A stretch of DNA of 45,582 bases from Methanobrevibacter sp. (GTDB taxonomy: Archaea > Methanobacteriota > Methanobacteria > Methanobacteriales > Methanobacteriaceae). The notes under the pieces were generated by a model. The model saw only the letters and a program-made list of their open reading frames with translations, did no database searches and was not told the origin of the DNA. A program made the position numbers and the translations under genes. Shown piece after piece: positions 37,172 to 45,582 of this stretch. The DNA is taken from positions 1 to 45,582 of the forward strand of contig JALFJX010000013.1 in NCBI GenBank assembly GCA_022775905.1. Reading direction: 5' to 3'. Position 1 is the stretch's first letter, and each line of letters opens with the position of its first letter.

Positions 37172-38119
37172 TTATAAGAATTGGGTTAATAAAGCTTCAA
37201 GTTGTATTCTTGGATTTGCTCCTTCTCTTATTCTGAAATCACATTCAGCGATAGCTTCAATTAAATCCATGTAAATACTTGCATCCATTTTTCCTTCAAG
37301 AACTCTTTTGGAAACATCTTGATAAATTTGAGTCACCATGTCTTCTCCACTGGTTCCCTGAAGCACCATGGTTTCTCTAAGGAGTGTACGAGCACCCATA
37401 AAGTCTCCCATTAATGCTTTGTTTATCATATTTCCAATGTCTTGCGGTTTTGCTTTTGAAACAACTTCATAAACCGCATCTTCTGTGATGGCTTCTCCTT
37501 CTGAAGTTGCTGCCTGTAAAACGTTCACTGCTTTTCTCATATCTCCTTCAGCAAAGTAAACGATTGATTCAAGGCCTTGGTCATCTGCTTCAAATCCTTC
37601 TGTTTCGCAGATATATTGTAAACGTTCTTTAATTTCTTCTCCTTTAAGCGGTGCAAATCTGAATATTGCACATCTGGATTGGATTGGGTCAATAATTTTT
37701 GATGAATAATTACATGAAAGTATAAATGAAGCGGTTTTAGTATACATTTCCATTTCACGACGAAGAGCATGCTGTGCATCTTTTGTCATATTGTCTACTT
37801 CGTCTAAAAAGATTATTCTGAATGGTGCACCAACTGGTTTCAATCTACAGAAACTTTTGATACGGTCTCTTACAGTATCAATTCCTCTTGCATCTGATGC
37901 ATTTAATTCTAAAAAGTTTTGTCTCCAGTATTCTCCTAAAATGGATTTTACTAGTGCTAAGGCTGTGGTTGTTTTACCGACACCTGCAGGACCTGTAAAC
38001 ATTAAGTTAGGCATACTTTCTTCGCCTACGTATTTCTGTAATCTTGTAACAATTTGTTTCTGTCCTACAATGTCATCTAATTTTTGTGGTCTATATTTTT
38101 CTACCCATGGTCCGCTCAT
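37172..38119 (-). CDS. rfcS: Replication factor C small subunit
   Basis: 315 residues. The repeating small subunit of the archaeal clamp loader. It begins '[20 protein letters not shown]', with Walker A '[18 protein letters not shown]', Walker B '[20 protein letters not shown]', sensor 1 '[20 protein letters not shown]' with the SRC arginine finger, and C-terminal collar helices ('[16 protein letters not shown]'). No intein, although archaeal rfcS genes often carry one. First gene of the rfcS-rfcL operon, divergent from htpX across ~150 A/T-rich bases. Confidence 0.97.
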   Translation of the reverse strand: MSGPWVEKYRPQKLDDIVGQKQIVTRLQKYVGEESMPNLMFTGPAGVGKTTTALALVKSILGEYWRQNFLELNASDARGIDTVRDRIKSFCRLKPVGAPFRIIFLDEVDNMTKDAQHALRREMEMYTKTASFILSCNYSSKIIDPIQSRCAIFRFAPLKGEEIKERLQYICETEGFEADDQGLESIVYFAEGDMRKAVNVLQAATSEGEAITEDAVYEVVSKAKPQDIGNMINKALMGDFMGARTLLRETMVLQGTSGEDMVTQIYQDVSKRVLEGKMDASIYMDLIEAIAECDFRIREGANPRIQLEALLTQFL

Positions 38120-38271
38120 TTAATCACCATTTTTTTATAGTAACATTATGTATTTTGTAATTAAATTATTTTTTGCTTAACTTTTTTAAGTATATGGAAT
38201 CTAATAGATATATATTTAAAGTAAGCATTTAAAAACTAATGTTTATAATAAATTTTAAGGTGTTAATTAAT
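38120..38271. promoter_or_regulatory. Divergent promoter region rfcS / htpX
   Basis: About 150 A/T-rich bases. Plus-strand TATA-like ATATATATTTAAA at about 38206-38219 and AAGGTG RBS (38257-38262) serve htpX; the rfcS signals lie at the left end. A small upstream in-frame ATG at 38239 is probably not used. Confidence 0.4.
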
Positions 38272-39228
38272 ATGAGAAATACATGGAAACTTAAGTTAAG
38301 AATGATTCTTACATCTATTATAATGTTTTCAATCGTATATTTCCTTATAATGCTTGTAGGATATTTCTTAGGCATTAGTAGCTGGAAATTATACTTTGGT
38401 ATAAGTATAGTAATTATATTTTTACAATATTGGTTTGGACCAAGTATAGTAAAACGTTCAATGAATGTAAGGCCATTATCAGAATCTGAAGCACCTCATA
38501 TCCATAAAATGGTTCAAGAATTAGCTGATGCAGCTGGAATTCCAAAACCAGAAATAGGTTTGTCTGAAATTAATATTCCAAATGCATTTGCATATGGTAG
38601 GTCAAGTAGAAGTGGACACATTGCAATTACTCGTCCAATTTTAGGATTGCTTGACCGTGATGAGCTAAAAGCTGTTATTGGTCACGAAATGGGTCATATC
38701 AAACATAATGATATGATTGTTACTGCAGCGGTTAGTGTTATTCCAATGATTTGTTACTACATTGCATTGTCATTCATGTTCTCAGGAGACAATGACAATG
38801 GTGGTGGAATTATAATTGGAATTCTTGGATATGTATTCTATTTAATTGGACAGTTATTAGTGCTCTTTATTTCAAGAACTCGTGAATACTATGCTGATGA
38901 AGCAAGTGTTGAATTTGGAAACCGTCCTGCAGCATTGGTATCTGCACTTTACAAATTATCTTATGGTGCAGCAAGATGTGATAAGCAGACAATTTCTGAA
39001 GTAAACATAAACAGAGCATTCTTTGTTAATGATGTGAACAATGCAAGAAATGATGTTACTGATTTCCAGCAAATCGACTTTGATGGGGATGGAAAAATTT
39101 CTGATGAAGAGTTAAGAAGACTTGCAAATTCTGATGTTAAAATTTCAAAAAGAAGCGGTCTTATGGAATTATTATCCACTCACCCAGATTCCTTAAAAAG
39201 AGTAAAAAGATTAGCGGAGTTAGAATAA
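38272..39228 (+). CDS. htpX: Membrane metalloprotease HtpX (M48) with an EF-hand-like loop
   Basis: 318 residues from ATG 38272, chosen because AAGGTG lies nine bases before it; ATG 38239 would add 11 residues upstream of that RBS. Two N-terminal membrane helices are followed by the zinc motif 'VIGHEMGHIKHNDM' (HExxH), two more helices ('VIPMICYYIALSFMF', 'GILGYVFYLIGQLLVLFIS') and 'EYYADEAS' supplying the third ligand. HtpX degrades damaged membrane proteins. Unusually, residues 269-280 read DFDGDGKISDEE, a perfect canonical EF-hand calcium-binding loop, followed by helix 'LRRLANSD', just before the family's closing 'STHPDSLKRVKRLAEL'. trmI starts on the last base of this gene (TAATG). Confidence 0.92.
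   Translation: MRNTWKLKLRMILTSIIMFSIVYFLIMLVGYFLGISSWKLYFGISIVIIFLQYWFGPSIVKRSMNVRPLSESEAPHIHKMVQELADAAGIPKPEIGLSEINIPNAFAYGRSSRSGHIAITRPILGLLDRDELKAVIGHEMGHIKHNDMIVTAAVSVIPMICYYIALSFMFSGDNDNGGGIIIGILGYVFYLIGQLLVLFISRTREYYADEASVEFGNRPAALVSALYKLSYGAARCDKQTISEVNINRAFFVNDVNNARNDVTDFQQIDFDGDGKISDEELRRLANSDVKISKRSGLMELLSTHPDSLKRVKRLAELE
39076..39111 (+). other. htpX: EF-hand calcium-binding loop within htpX
   Basis: Twelve codons for residues 269-280 with Asp at loop positions 1, 3 and 5, Gly at 6, Ile at 8 and Glu at 12. All canonical liganding positions are filled. Only one such loop is seen. Confidence 0.7.
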
Positions 39229-39959
39229 TGAAGATGATTTTAGATGAACGTGGTAAGAAGTATGTTTTAAAACCTGGTGAAGATTTCCAAAGCGATTTAG
39301 GAATTGTCCATGCTGAAGATTGGGAAGCTGCGGATATTGGTGATGAGGTTAAAAGCCACTTGGACCACACATTTAAAATTATGAAACCTAATATTAATGA
39401 TTTCATTGATATTATGGATAGAAGATGTTCAATTCTCCTTAAAAAAGATATTGGGCTAGTACTGGCACACACTGGTTTAGGATCAGGGTCCCGTGTAGTT
39501 GATGCGGGAACCGGTGCAGGGGCTATTGCACTAAACTTCGGAAATGTTGTAGGTCCTGAAGGTGATGTATTTACCTATGAAATCAGAGAAGACTTTGCTG
39601 AAGTTGCTCAAAAGAACATTGAAAGGTTTGGAATTACTAATATTCATGTTAAAAACAAAAATATTAAAGATGGAATTGATGAGGATAAGATTGATTTGGT
39701 CTTTTTAGACTTGCCAAAACCATTTGAAGTGTTTGAAGAGGTAATGGACTGTCTTAATGTTGGTGGATGGTTAACAGTTTATGCACCATACATTGATCAG
39801 GCAGAAATTTCTTACAGTATTGCTAAAAAATTAGGATTTTATGATATTGAAATCTTTGAAATCTTGGAACGTGGCCTTGAAGTCAGACAGCAAGGTGTAA
39901 GGCCAAAAACACGCATGGTTGGCCATAGTGGATATATGGTATTTGCAAGAAAATTATAG
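39228..39959 (+). CDS. trmI: tRNA (adenine-N1)-methyltransferase, TrmI type
   Basis: 243 residues. SAM-dependent Rossmann methyltransferase that methylates A57/A58 in the T loop of archaeal tRNAs. An N-terminal small beta domain ('ILDERGKKYVLKPGEDFQSD') is followed by motif I 'VVDAGTGAGAIALNFGNVVG', acidic motif II 'VFTYEIREDFAEVAQKNI', the catalytic-region motif 'DLVFLDLPKPFEVFEEV', and C-terminal 'RQQGVRPKTRMVGHSGYMVF' typical of the TrmI family. The ATG overlaps the htpX stop by one base, so translation is coupled. The stop codon is inside a strong inverted repeat. Confidence 0.94.
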   Translation: MKMILDERGKKYVLKPGEDFQSDLGIVHAEDWEAADIGDEVKSHLDHTFKIMKPNINDFIDIMDRRCSILLKKDIGLVLAHTGLGSGSRVVDAGTGAGAIALNFGNVVGPEGDVFTYEIREDFAEVAQKNIERFGITNIHVKNKNIKDGIDEDKIDLVFLDLPKPFEVFEEVMDCLNVGGWLTVYAPYIDQAEISYSIAKKLGFYDIEIFEILERGLEVRQQGVRPKTRMVGHSGYMVFARKL

Positions 39960-39995
39960 CTATACTTTTAATCAATTTTAGCTATAATTATTTTA
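39952..39995 (+). terminator. Hairpin terminator of trmI
   Basis: An 11-bp perfect inverted repeat (39952-39962 with 39979-39989) across a 16-base loop, followed by a short T-tract. The TAG stop (39957-39959) lies in the left arm. A minus-strand role for the convergent pseudogene is also possible. Confidence 0.65.
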
Positions 39996-40081
39996 CTATT
40001 TTTAAAATTAGTTTTTATTTTTTTACTAGATTATTAAATTAAATTTATTGTTTGTTTTATTTCTTGATAAAATCAGTTAAG

Positions 40082-43000
40082 TTATGTATGATAAGGATTA
40101 AAAAATCCCCATCTTTTAACTTTTACAGCTTTTTTAATTGTATCTTTGCTATATGTTATTGTTGCTGTGTAGGTTTTACCTGCTTTGAGTTTTTTAATAA
40201 CATATTTGCTAACTGTAACTTTAGCTATTCCTTTTGAATTGGTTTTTACTTTGTATGTTTTACCATAGAACTTGAAGGATATTATTTTTCCTTTAAGTGG
40301 TTTTTTACCATTGGATAGTTTTGCAGTTAATACTAATTTTTTTAACTGTCTTTTTAACAGTAACTGTTTTTGTAGTTGTTAAAACCTGTTTTACAGTTAA
40401 TGTATTTTTAATTGTTTGTCCTTTGTATGTTGCACTAATTGTGTGTTTTCCTGGAGTTATTGTATTTGGTATTTTGAGTTTTGCCCAACCATTTGCATCA
40501 GTGTAAACTTTGTAAGTTTTTTTGTCAATTTTTATGGTCACTGCTTGTTTTGCACCTACTGCTTTTCCGTTGTCTCCATAAACTTTGACTTTGTAGTATG
40601 TTCAATCGTAGTAGTACATATTGATATTTTTATTTCCGCTGAATCTGGATACTATTTTAACTGTTGTTTGGGATTCTTCACCAGTAACAGGATTTGTATA
40701 GATTATTGTGTGGGATCCGATATTTCCAGTTAACGGGACAGAAATTTCTCCTTTTTCATTGGTTTTGAAATTCATGTTTTTATCATCATATTTTACTGTG
40801 ATGGTTCTGTAAATTAGGGGATTTCCATTAGCATCATAGAATGTAGCTTTGACATTTGATGAAGCTTTGTATCCAATTGTAGTTTCATCTACTGATTTGA
40901 TTGTACTTAATACTTCTATAGTATTAACAAGGATAGTGTTGTTGTATTCTGTTGTAATGATGTAAGTTCCAGGTTGCAATTTAGGTAATTTGACTTTGAC
41001 AATTCCATTTTCATCTGATTTGTATGTTTTATTTTCATTTTCAATTGAAACAACAACTGAGGCATTACTTTCATTAATAATTATTGTAAACTCATTATCT
41101 CCGGAATAATATTCTTTAATATTTTCAGTTTGAATTTCATTTGGCAATGTGTATACTTTAATACATGCAGTAGAATTATCGCTACTCAAATCTTTTTCTC
41201 CAATGAATGATGTTCCTTCTTGATAGTGTGCTCTTGGTGATTTTGATACAGGTACTGCATTGGATGTAATTGTAATACTAAATGAATCATCTTTTTTAAT
41301 AGAGACATATTTGTCTAGTTTTATAGTATGGTAACCATAGTATTCTGATGTGCCTTTTTGTGTGTAGACAATTTTTCCGTTAACTTTAATTTGCACTGTG
41401 TAATTGACTCCTTCCTGATTGAAATAGGTTCCAACAGCAGCAATCATATCATCATCAATAGATATGAAATTATTTGTATAATCCAATTGTTTACCTTCAT
41501 TTATAAATTTGGATATTCCGGAAATGTCATATTGGTAATTTTTGTTGTATTGTATTGTATTGTTGAGCATAATTCCAATCATGCATTGGTCTGGGTCAGT
41601 TGATAATGATCCATCATAATAGGAAACATACATATATCCATTGTCTCCCCATTCTGAACCCCAACTGTTTTTAACAATCCATGCACCGTCTCCTGGTGGT
41701 GTAATTAAAAAGTTGTCTTTTGAATAATTGTCATCCCATCCAACAATTGATATTACATGGTTACCAATTTCTGTGCTGTTGACATATTTTGCATTTGTTT
41801 TTTCATTATAGTAACCAGTTGGTGTACCTTCCTCACTTGTAGCTTTGCTTAACAAATATGATGATACTGAACCATATTTTACTATTGCTTCTTTTATTTT
41901 TAAATTTGCTTCGCTACTTAAATCATTATGAATGATGATTATATCTTGAATGTGGATGTCATTTTATGTTGTTAATGCAGGGGAAACTTTTCCAAGTTCG
42001 TCGTAAGTGTCATAAGCTCCAGGAAATGCTCCAAACCAACTTAAAAGATAACCTATTGCAGAGTTATAATCTCCACCTTCAATATTCATGTTTCCATATT
42101 TGGAGTATATGGGCATAATGTCTTGCATGTTGTTTTCTGAAAAATCAATTTTTTCATGTGCATCTCCAGTAAGGTTAAGTGCTTTAATCAATGCGATTCA
42201 AGTGCCCGGTTACTCCAAATGTCCAGCATGCACCCATTGTTCCCTGATTTCTGACGTCTGAAACCCAACTAAGTTCTCATAGATCATATTTAGTTAAATT
42301 TGTAAGGTTTACAGTTTCATTGATAGGATTGATTATGGTTAATTTTATTCCTTCTCCTGTCATCACATAAACATAATCAGTATTGAGTTGTGATAATGTA
42401 TAATCACCAGTTAATTTTCCTATTTCTGAAGTATTATTCTCATAAACACTATAAATTGAATAATTTTGGTCATTATTGAAATTTAAGTTGTTTAATATGT
42501 ATTTTGAATCATAAATATATAATGCGCTACCTAAGTATGCATCATTGTTTGTGAAGTTTGAATTTGCAATATTTAATTCTCCATCACCTTTGTCATAGAA
42601 TATTGCTCCTCCATAAGTTGGGTAATTTTTGATGATGGATACTTTATTGTAATTAAAATTGCTGCTGTTAATTAAAGAATGAACATAGGAAAAATATGTT
42701 GCTCCTCCATTGTATATTGCAGTATTGTTTGTGAAATTTGAGTTTGTAATTTCTGATATTCCACCTAATTGAAGAATAGCACCACCAAATTCGGATGTAC
42801 AATTTTCAAATAGTGTATTATTAACTATGACTTCTCCGTCTGCAAAGGTGTTTCCAACAATATCTGCATAAATTGCACCACCATTCTTAGTTGATGAACT
42901 GTTTATGAATTCACAATTGTCAATTATCAAATTTCCTATTTTAATTCCAACGGCACCTGCTGTAATATTTGCATGTAAATTATGGAATTTGGTATTATTT

Positions 43001-43782
43001 ATATAGACATTTCCCTTATTGATGTATATTGCAGTTGCATATTTTGATGTAGTATTTGCAAATGTTGAATTGTAGATGTAAAGTTTTGTATCACTGACGG
43101 CATATATTAAGCCTAAAGGTGCTGTTTTATTACTTTTAAATAATCCATTACTGATTCTTATTTCAGATCATTCTGAATAAATTGCAGCACCTGTTGGAGC
43201 ATAATTGTTTAGGAACTTGTCATCGTTACTTGTATATTTTGAATCCATTGAAAGTACTGCTCCTCCAATATGCATTCCATTTAAATTTCCACAAGAACAA
43301 TTGATAAAAGTTACATTGTTTGTTATGATGTTCATTCCATTAAGTTGTATTAATGCTGAGTTATTACCATTTTTTAAAACAAGATTGTTGATAGTAATAT
43401 TATTTCCATTTTTTATTAAAAAGATTCCTGCTTGGTTTTTTGCATCTATAATGTGGTTATTTCCATTAATTACTATGTTACTTTTGTTAATTAGTATTCC
43501 TTTAGTATGATTAGTATCAATTTGTCCATCAAATGAATAATCTTCAGTAATTTCGATTTCATTATCTGAATTTTGCACTTTTTTGTTCAAATCATCGAAT
43601 GTTGATGTCGAATCATCACTTAGAATATTTTCATTATCATTAACAGATAATTGTGATGAATCCTCTGTTGTATTTAAAGAATTAGTGTCGCTTGCATAGA
43701 CACAGCCGGCAGATATCAGTACTGTGGCTATTACAAATAATGCGAGTATTATTTTTCTATTCATGATAAATCTCTTTCCCAT
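40082..43782 (-). pseudogene. Secreted C1 cysteine peptidase with beta-helix and Ig-like domains, multiply disrupted
   Basis: One ancestral gene of ~1230 codons read from 43782 (or ATG 43764, 'MNRKIILALFVIATVLISAG', a signal peptide). Order: beta-helix repeats to ~42300; papain-like C1 domain with Cys in 'NQGTMGACWTFG', His in 'GNHVISIVGWDD' and Asn in 'VKNSWGSEWGDNGYMYVSYY'; then Ig-like modules and a Lys-rich end ('GKTYKVKTNSKGIAKV'). Lesions: TGA at 43168-43170; TGA at 42277-42279 (context YDL-stop-ELSWV); two apparent single-base deletions in G runs near 42194 and 42206; TAA at 41964-41966 (PALTT-stop-NDIHI); TGA at 40602-40604 (YYYD-stop-TYYKV); and one extra base in an A run near 40337-40343. 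The frame then closes at 40082. C1-peptidase adhesin-like proteins are known in Methanobrevibacter; this copy should be inactive. Confidence 0.88.
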
Positions 43783-43891
43783 ATAATTTATTCATTAATA
43801 ATTTTATTATTATAGTATAATTGTTTTGTTACCTTAATGAATATTATTCAAAATAAGTGGATTTTATAGAGTTAAATAAAAAAAGAAAAAA
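43783..43891. other. Intergenic region, promoter side of the C1-peptidase pseudogene
   Basis: About 110 bases, A/T-rich. Its right end holds the U-tract of the leuS terminator and the remainder is the presumed minus-strand promoter of the pseudogene (TATA-like TATACTATAAT at about 43808-43820 in minus sense). No ORF. Confidence 0.35.
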
Positions 43892-43916
43892 AGTTTGGAA
43901 TAATTAAATTATTCCA
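43883..43916 (-). terminator. Hairpin terminator of leuS
   Basis: On the minus strand an 8-bp stem (43909-43916 with 43896-43903) and 5-base loop, followed by a long U-tract. The TAA stop (43909-43911) is within the stem. Confidence 0.7.
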
Positions 43917-45582
43917 TAAATATTGCAGGTTTGTAAGGCATTGCGTTTTTAGCCTTGTTTTGTGGGTCGTAAGAGTCATCAGTATGAATAATAACTTCGT
44001 TTCCACATTCTTCTTTAATGTAGTCAAGAGCATCAGATAAAATTTCAGATTCGTTGATTTTTCCGATGTATCTTGTTTTGGTTATCTCTTTACCGATTTT
44101 TTTAGCTACCATTGCGATTTCTTTTTTGTCATCGTGGATTTTAGCTCCGATAGCTCTTCCCATGATTTGTCCGATGTCTGGTTTTCCGACTTCATCGGCT
44201 ATTTTGTATAATTCCCATTTCCAGTCAGGTGCAAGGTAAATGTGGACTTTTTCGACATCTTCTCCAACCATCTGTTTGATGTGCGCAATATCTTTAATGA
44301 TGTTTTCTACTAAGTCTTCTGATTTTTCAATTTCAACACTTACGAGCTCTTCATTGTATTCAGGCCATTTAGCTTCACTTACAAATCCAACTCCTCCATA
44401 GGTTGCCCATAATTCTTCTGAGGTATGTGGTGTAAATGGTGCAAGGAGTCTAATCCAAGCTTCAAGAACTGTTGATAAAACATAGATTACTGCAGGGTCT
44501 TGTGCATCAATGATGTGTTTTACTCTGTATAAATAGTGGTCTACATCCTTTTTAAGTAAGAATAAAGAATCTTGTAATGCTTGTCTTGTCTGGAAGACTT
44601 CTAATGCTTCAGTTGCATTTTTGATATGTTGGTTGAGTTGACTAATCATCCATAAATCAATGGTTCTTGTAAGTTCAACTTCTTCGATGTTGCTTAAGTC
44701 TAATGGGGAACCTTTGATTTCTTCAACTCTTGCTGCAAATTCTCTAAACCATTCGAGTCTTCTTTTAGTTCCGAGAACTTCTTTTTCTCTCCAGTCGAAG
44801 TCTTGCCATGGTTCAGCAGATGCCATTAAGAAGAGTCTTACAACATCAGCAGTGTAGTCTTTAATTGCATCTTTAAGTAAGATTACGTTTCCTTTTGAGG
44901 AGGACATTTTGTTTCCTTCTAAAAGACCCATACCGAATACTACGGTTCCTCTTGGCCATTTATCTTTAGGATAAATTGCGCTGTGGTGGAACATTAAGAA
45001 GCTTAAGTGGTTACCAACGAGGTCTTTTGCGGATAATCTCCAGTCAAGTGGGTACCAGTAGTTGAATTCATCTTGAATTTCTTTAACTTTTTCAGCAGGT
45101 ACTGTGATTTCTCCGGAATCTTTGTTTAATAAAACTTTATCAAAGAAAGCAAGGTTTAAATCATCAGGATTCATGTCTCTTAAGTATTTTGCAATAGTAT
45201 AATATGACATGTAAATTGTGGAGTCAGTTAAAGGTTCAATTAACCATTGATTATCCCAAGGAAGCCTAGTTCCAAGTCCTACTTTCCTAGAGCAAGCCCA
45301 GTCATCTAGCCAATTTAAGTAGTATTCGAAATTGTTTTTAATTTCTTTTGGAATAACAGTTTCGCCATCAAGAACTTCTAATGTTTTTTCAGTCCATTCT
45401 TCGTTACCGTATTTCATGAACCATTGGTCATCCATAATTTTAACTACACAGTTGTTACCGCATCTGCAGACTACTGGTCTTTCAGCAAAGTCGTACATGA
45501 TTGTAGCCATGTTGTCTGCAATTAATTTCTCTTTTAACTCTTCACGAGCAAAACGAACTTTCATACCACCGAAATCAGGTAT
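43909..45582 (-). CDS. leuS: Leucyl-tRNA synthetase, archaeal type, C-terminal part (5' end outside window)
   Basis: The frame is open to the window edge: before Met at 45564 the codons read I-P-D-F-G-G, so that ATG is internal. About 557 residues are seen of a protein normally ~950 long. Class I features are 'LPWDNQWLIEPLTDSTIYMS' in the catalytic region, the KMSKS equivalent 'GNKMSSSKGNVILLKDAIKD', the alpha-helical anticodon domain ('WMISQLNQHIKNATEALEVF', 'LLAPFTPHTSEELWATYGG') and an archaeal C-terminal domain ending 'AMPYKPAIFME'. A 'CRCGNNCVV' segment early in the visible part may bind zinc in the insertion domain. It charges tRNA-Leu. The gene enters from beyond the right edge. Confidence 0.95.
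   Translation of the reverse strand: MPDFGGMKVRFAREELKEKLIADNMATIMYDFAERPVVCRCGNNCVVKIMDDQWFMKYGNEEWTEKTLEVLDGETVIPKEIKNNFEYYLNWLDDWACSRKVGLGTRLPWDNQWLIEPLTDSTIYMSYYTIAKYLRDMNPDDLNLAFFDKVLLNKDSGEITVPAEKVKEIQDEFNYWYPLDWRLSAKDLVGNHLSFLMFHHSAIYPKDKWPRGTVVFGMGLLEGNKMSSSKGNVILLKDAIKDYTADVVRLFLMASAEPWQDFDWREKEVLGTKRRLEWFREFAARVEEIKGSPLDLSNIEEVELTRTIDLWMISQLNQHIKNATEALEVFQTRQALQDSLFLLKKDVDHYLYRVKHIIDAQDPAVIYVLSTVLEAWIRLLAPFTPHTSEELWATYGGVGFVSEAKWPEYNEELVSVEIEKSEDLVENIIKDIAHIKQMVGEDVEKVHIYLAPDWKWELYKIADEVGKPDIGQIMGRAIGAKIHDDKKEIAMVAKKIGKEITKTRYIGKINESEILSDALDYIKEECGNEVIIHTDDSYDPQNKAKNAMPYKPAIFME

Noticed and set aside
37172-38119. Intein in rfcS
   Set aside because: Archaeal rfcS genes often carry inteins, but here the Walker A and downstream motifs are contiguous and the length (315 residues) is that of the mature protein.
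40052-41603. Short Phe/Cys-rich plus-strand ORFs opposite the C1-peptidase region
   Set aside because: They are antisense shadows of the Lys/Asn-rich pseudogene, without RBS or domain signals.
40602-43170. Three in-frame TGA codons read as selenocysteine or another recoded residue
   Set aside because: A TAA and three frame-changing indels break the same gene, the expected residues at the TGAs look like Arg or Gly rather than Cys, and no SECIS-like element was recognised. Ordinary pseudogene decay is simpler.

Overview
The window is AT-rich archaeal DNA from a pseudomurein-walled methanogen of the Methanobacteriales, very probably Methanobrevibacter. The evidence is F420-dependent methylene-H4MPT dehydrogenase (mtd), a fused fae-hps, archaeal-type threonyl- and leucyl-tRNA synthetases, Kae1-Bud32, RfcS/RfcL, Hef, PINA-type ATPase, pseudomurein-type Mur ligases, and secreted 'adhesin-like' proteins built of beta-helix and Ig-like repeats. 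All calls come from reading the sequence; no database search was run.

Layout. (1) 1-4.4 kb: the 3' part of a large adhesin-like protein, then a decayed IS1182-like insertion sequence with imperfect inverted repeats and a 5-bp flanking repeat. (2) 4.4-14.2 kb: thrS, fae-hps, a zinc-ribbon protein convergent with a coiled-coil protein, a secreted protein that looks like a CobN-like N-terminus joined to adhesin repeats, an iron-sulfur flavoprotein, a polysaccharide flippase, a ModE-type regulator, a 2[4Fe-4S] ferredoxin and hisB. (3) 14.3-19.0 kb: mtd, tRNA-Val(UAC), ilvE-uppP, and a CobT-like protein overlapped by an unknown gene. (4) 19.1-29.7 kb, all + strand: kae1-bud32, rdgB, rpsO, recJ-like, aconitase-X/phosphomevalonate dehydratase large subunit, two pseudomurein Mur ligases, hef. 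(5) 29.7-34.0 kb, - strand operon hisS-hisI-pinA-sugar isomerase. (6) 34.1-40.0 kb: aroE with an unknown gene, convergent with rfcS-rfcL, then htpX-trmI. (7) 40.1-43.8 kb, - strand: a multiply broken secreted C1 (papain-like) cysteine peptidase with beta-helix and Ig-like modules. (8) 43.9 kb to the end: the C-terminal part of leuS.

Themes. Cell envelope: three surface proteins (one broken), UppP, a flippase and two Mur ligases. Replication and repair: RfcL/RfcS, Hef, PINA, RecJ-like. Translation and tRNA: ThrRS, HisRS, LeuRS, S15, Kae1-Bud32, TrmI, tRNA-Val. C1 metabolism and biosynthesis: Mtd, Fae-Hps, HisB, HisI, IlvE, AroE, AcnX, CobT-like.

The most distinctive structural signal is that many transcription units end in a perfect short hairpin plus U-tract whose stem or loop contains the stop codon. 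Other points of note are the CobN/adhesin chimera, an EF-hand loop inside HtpX, a 14-residue-periodic coiled coil, and a palindromic AGTAWTACT motif upstream of two unrelated genes.
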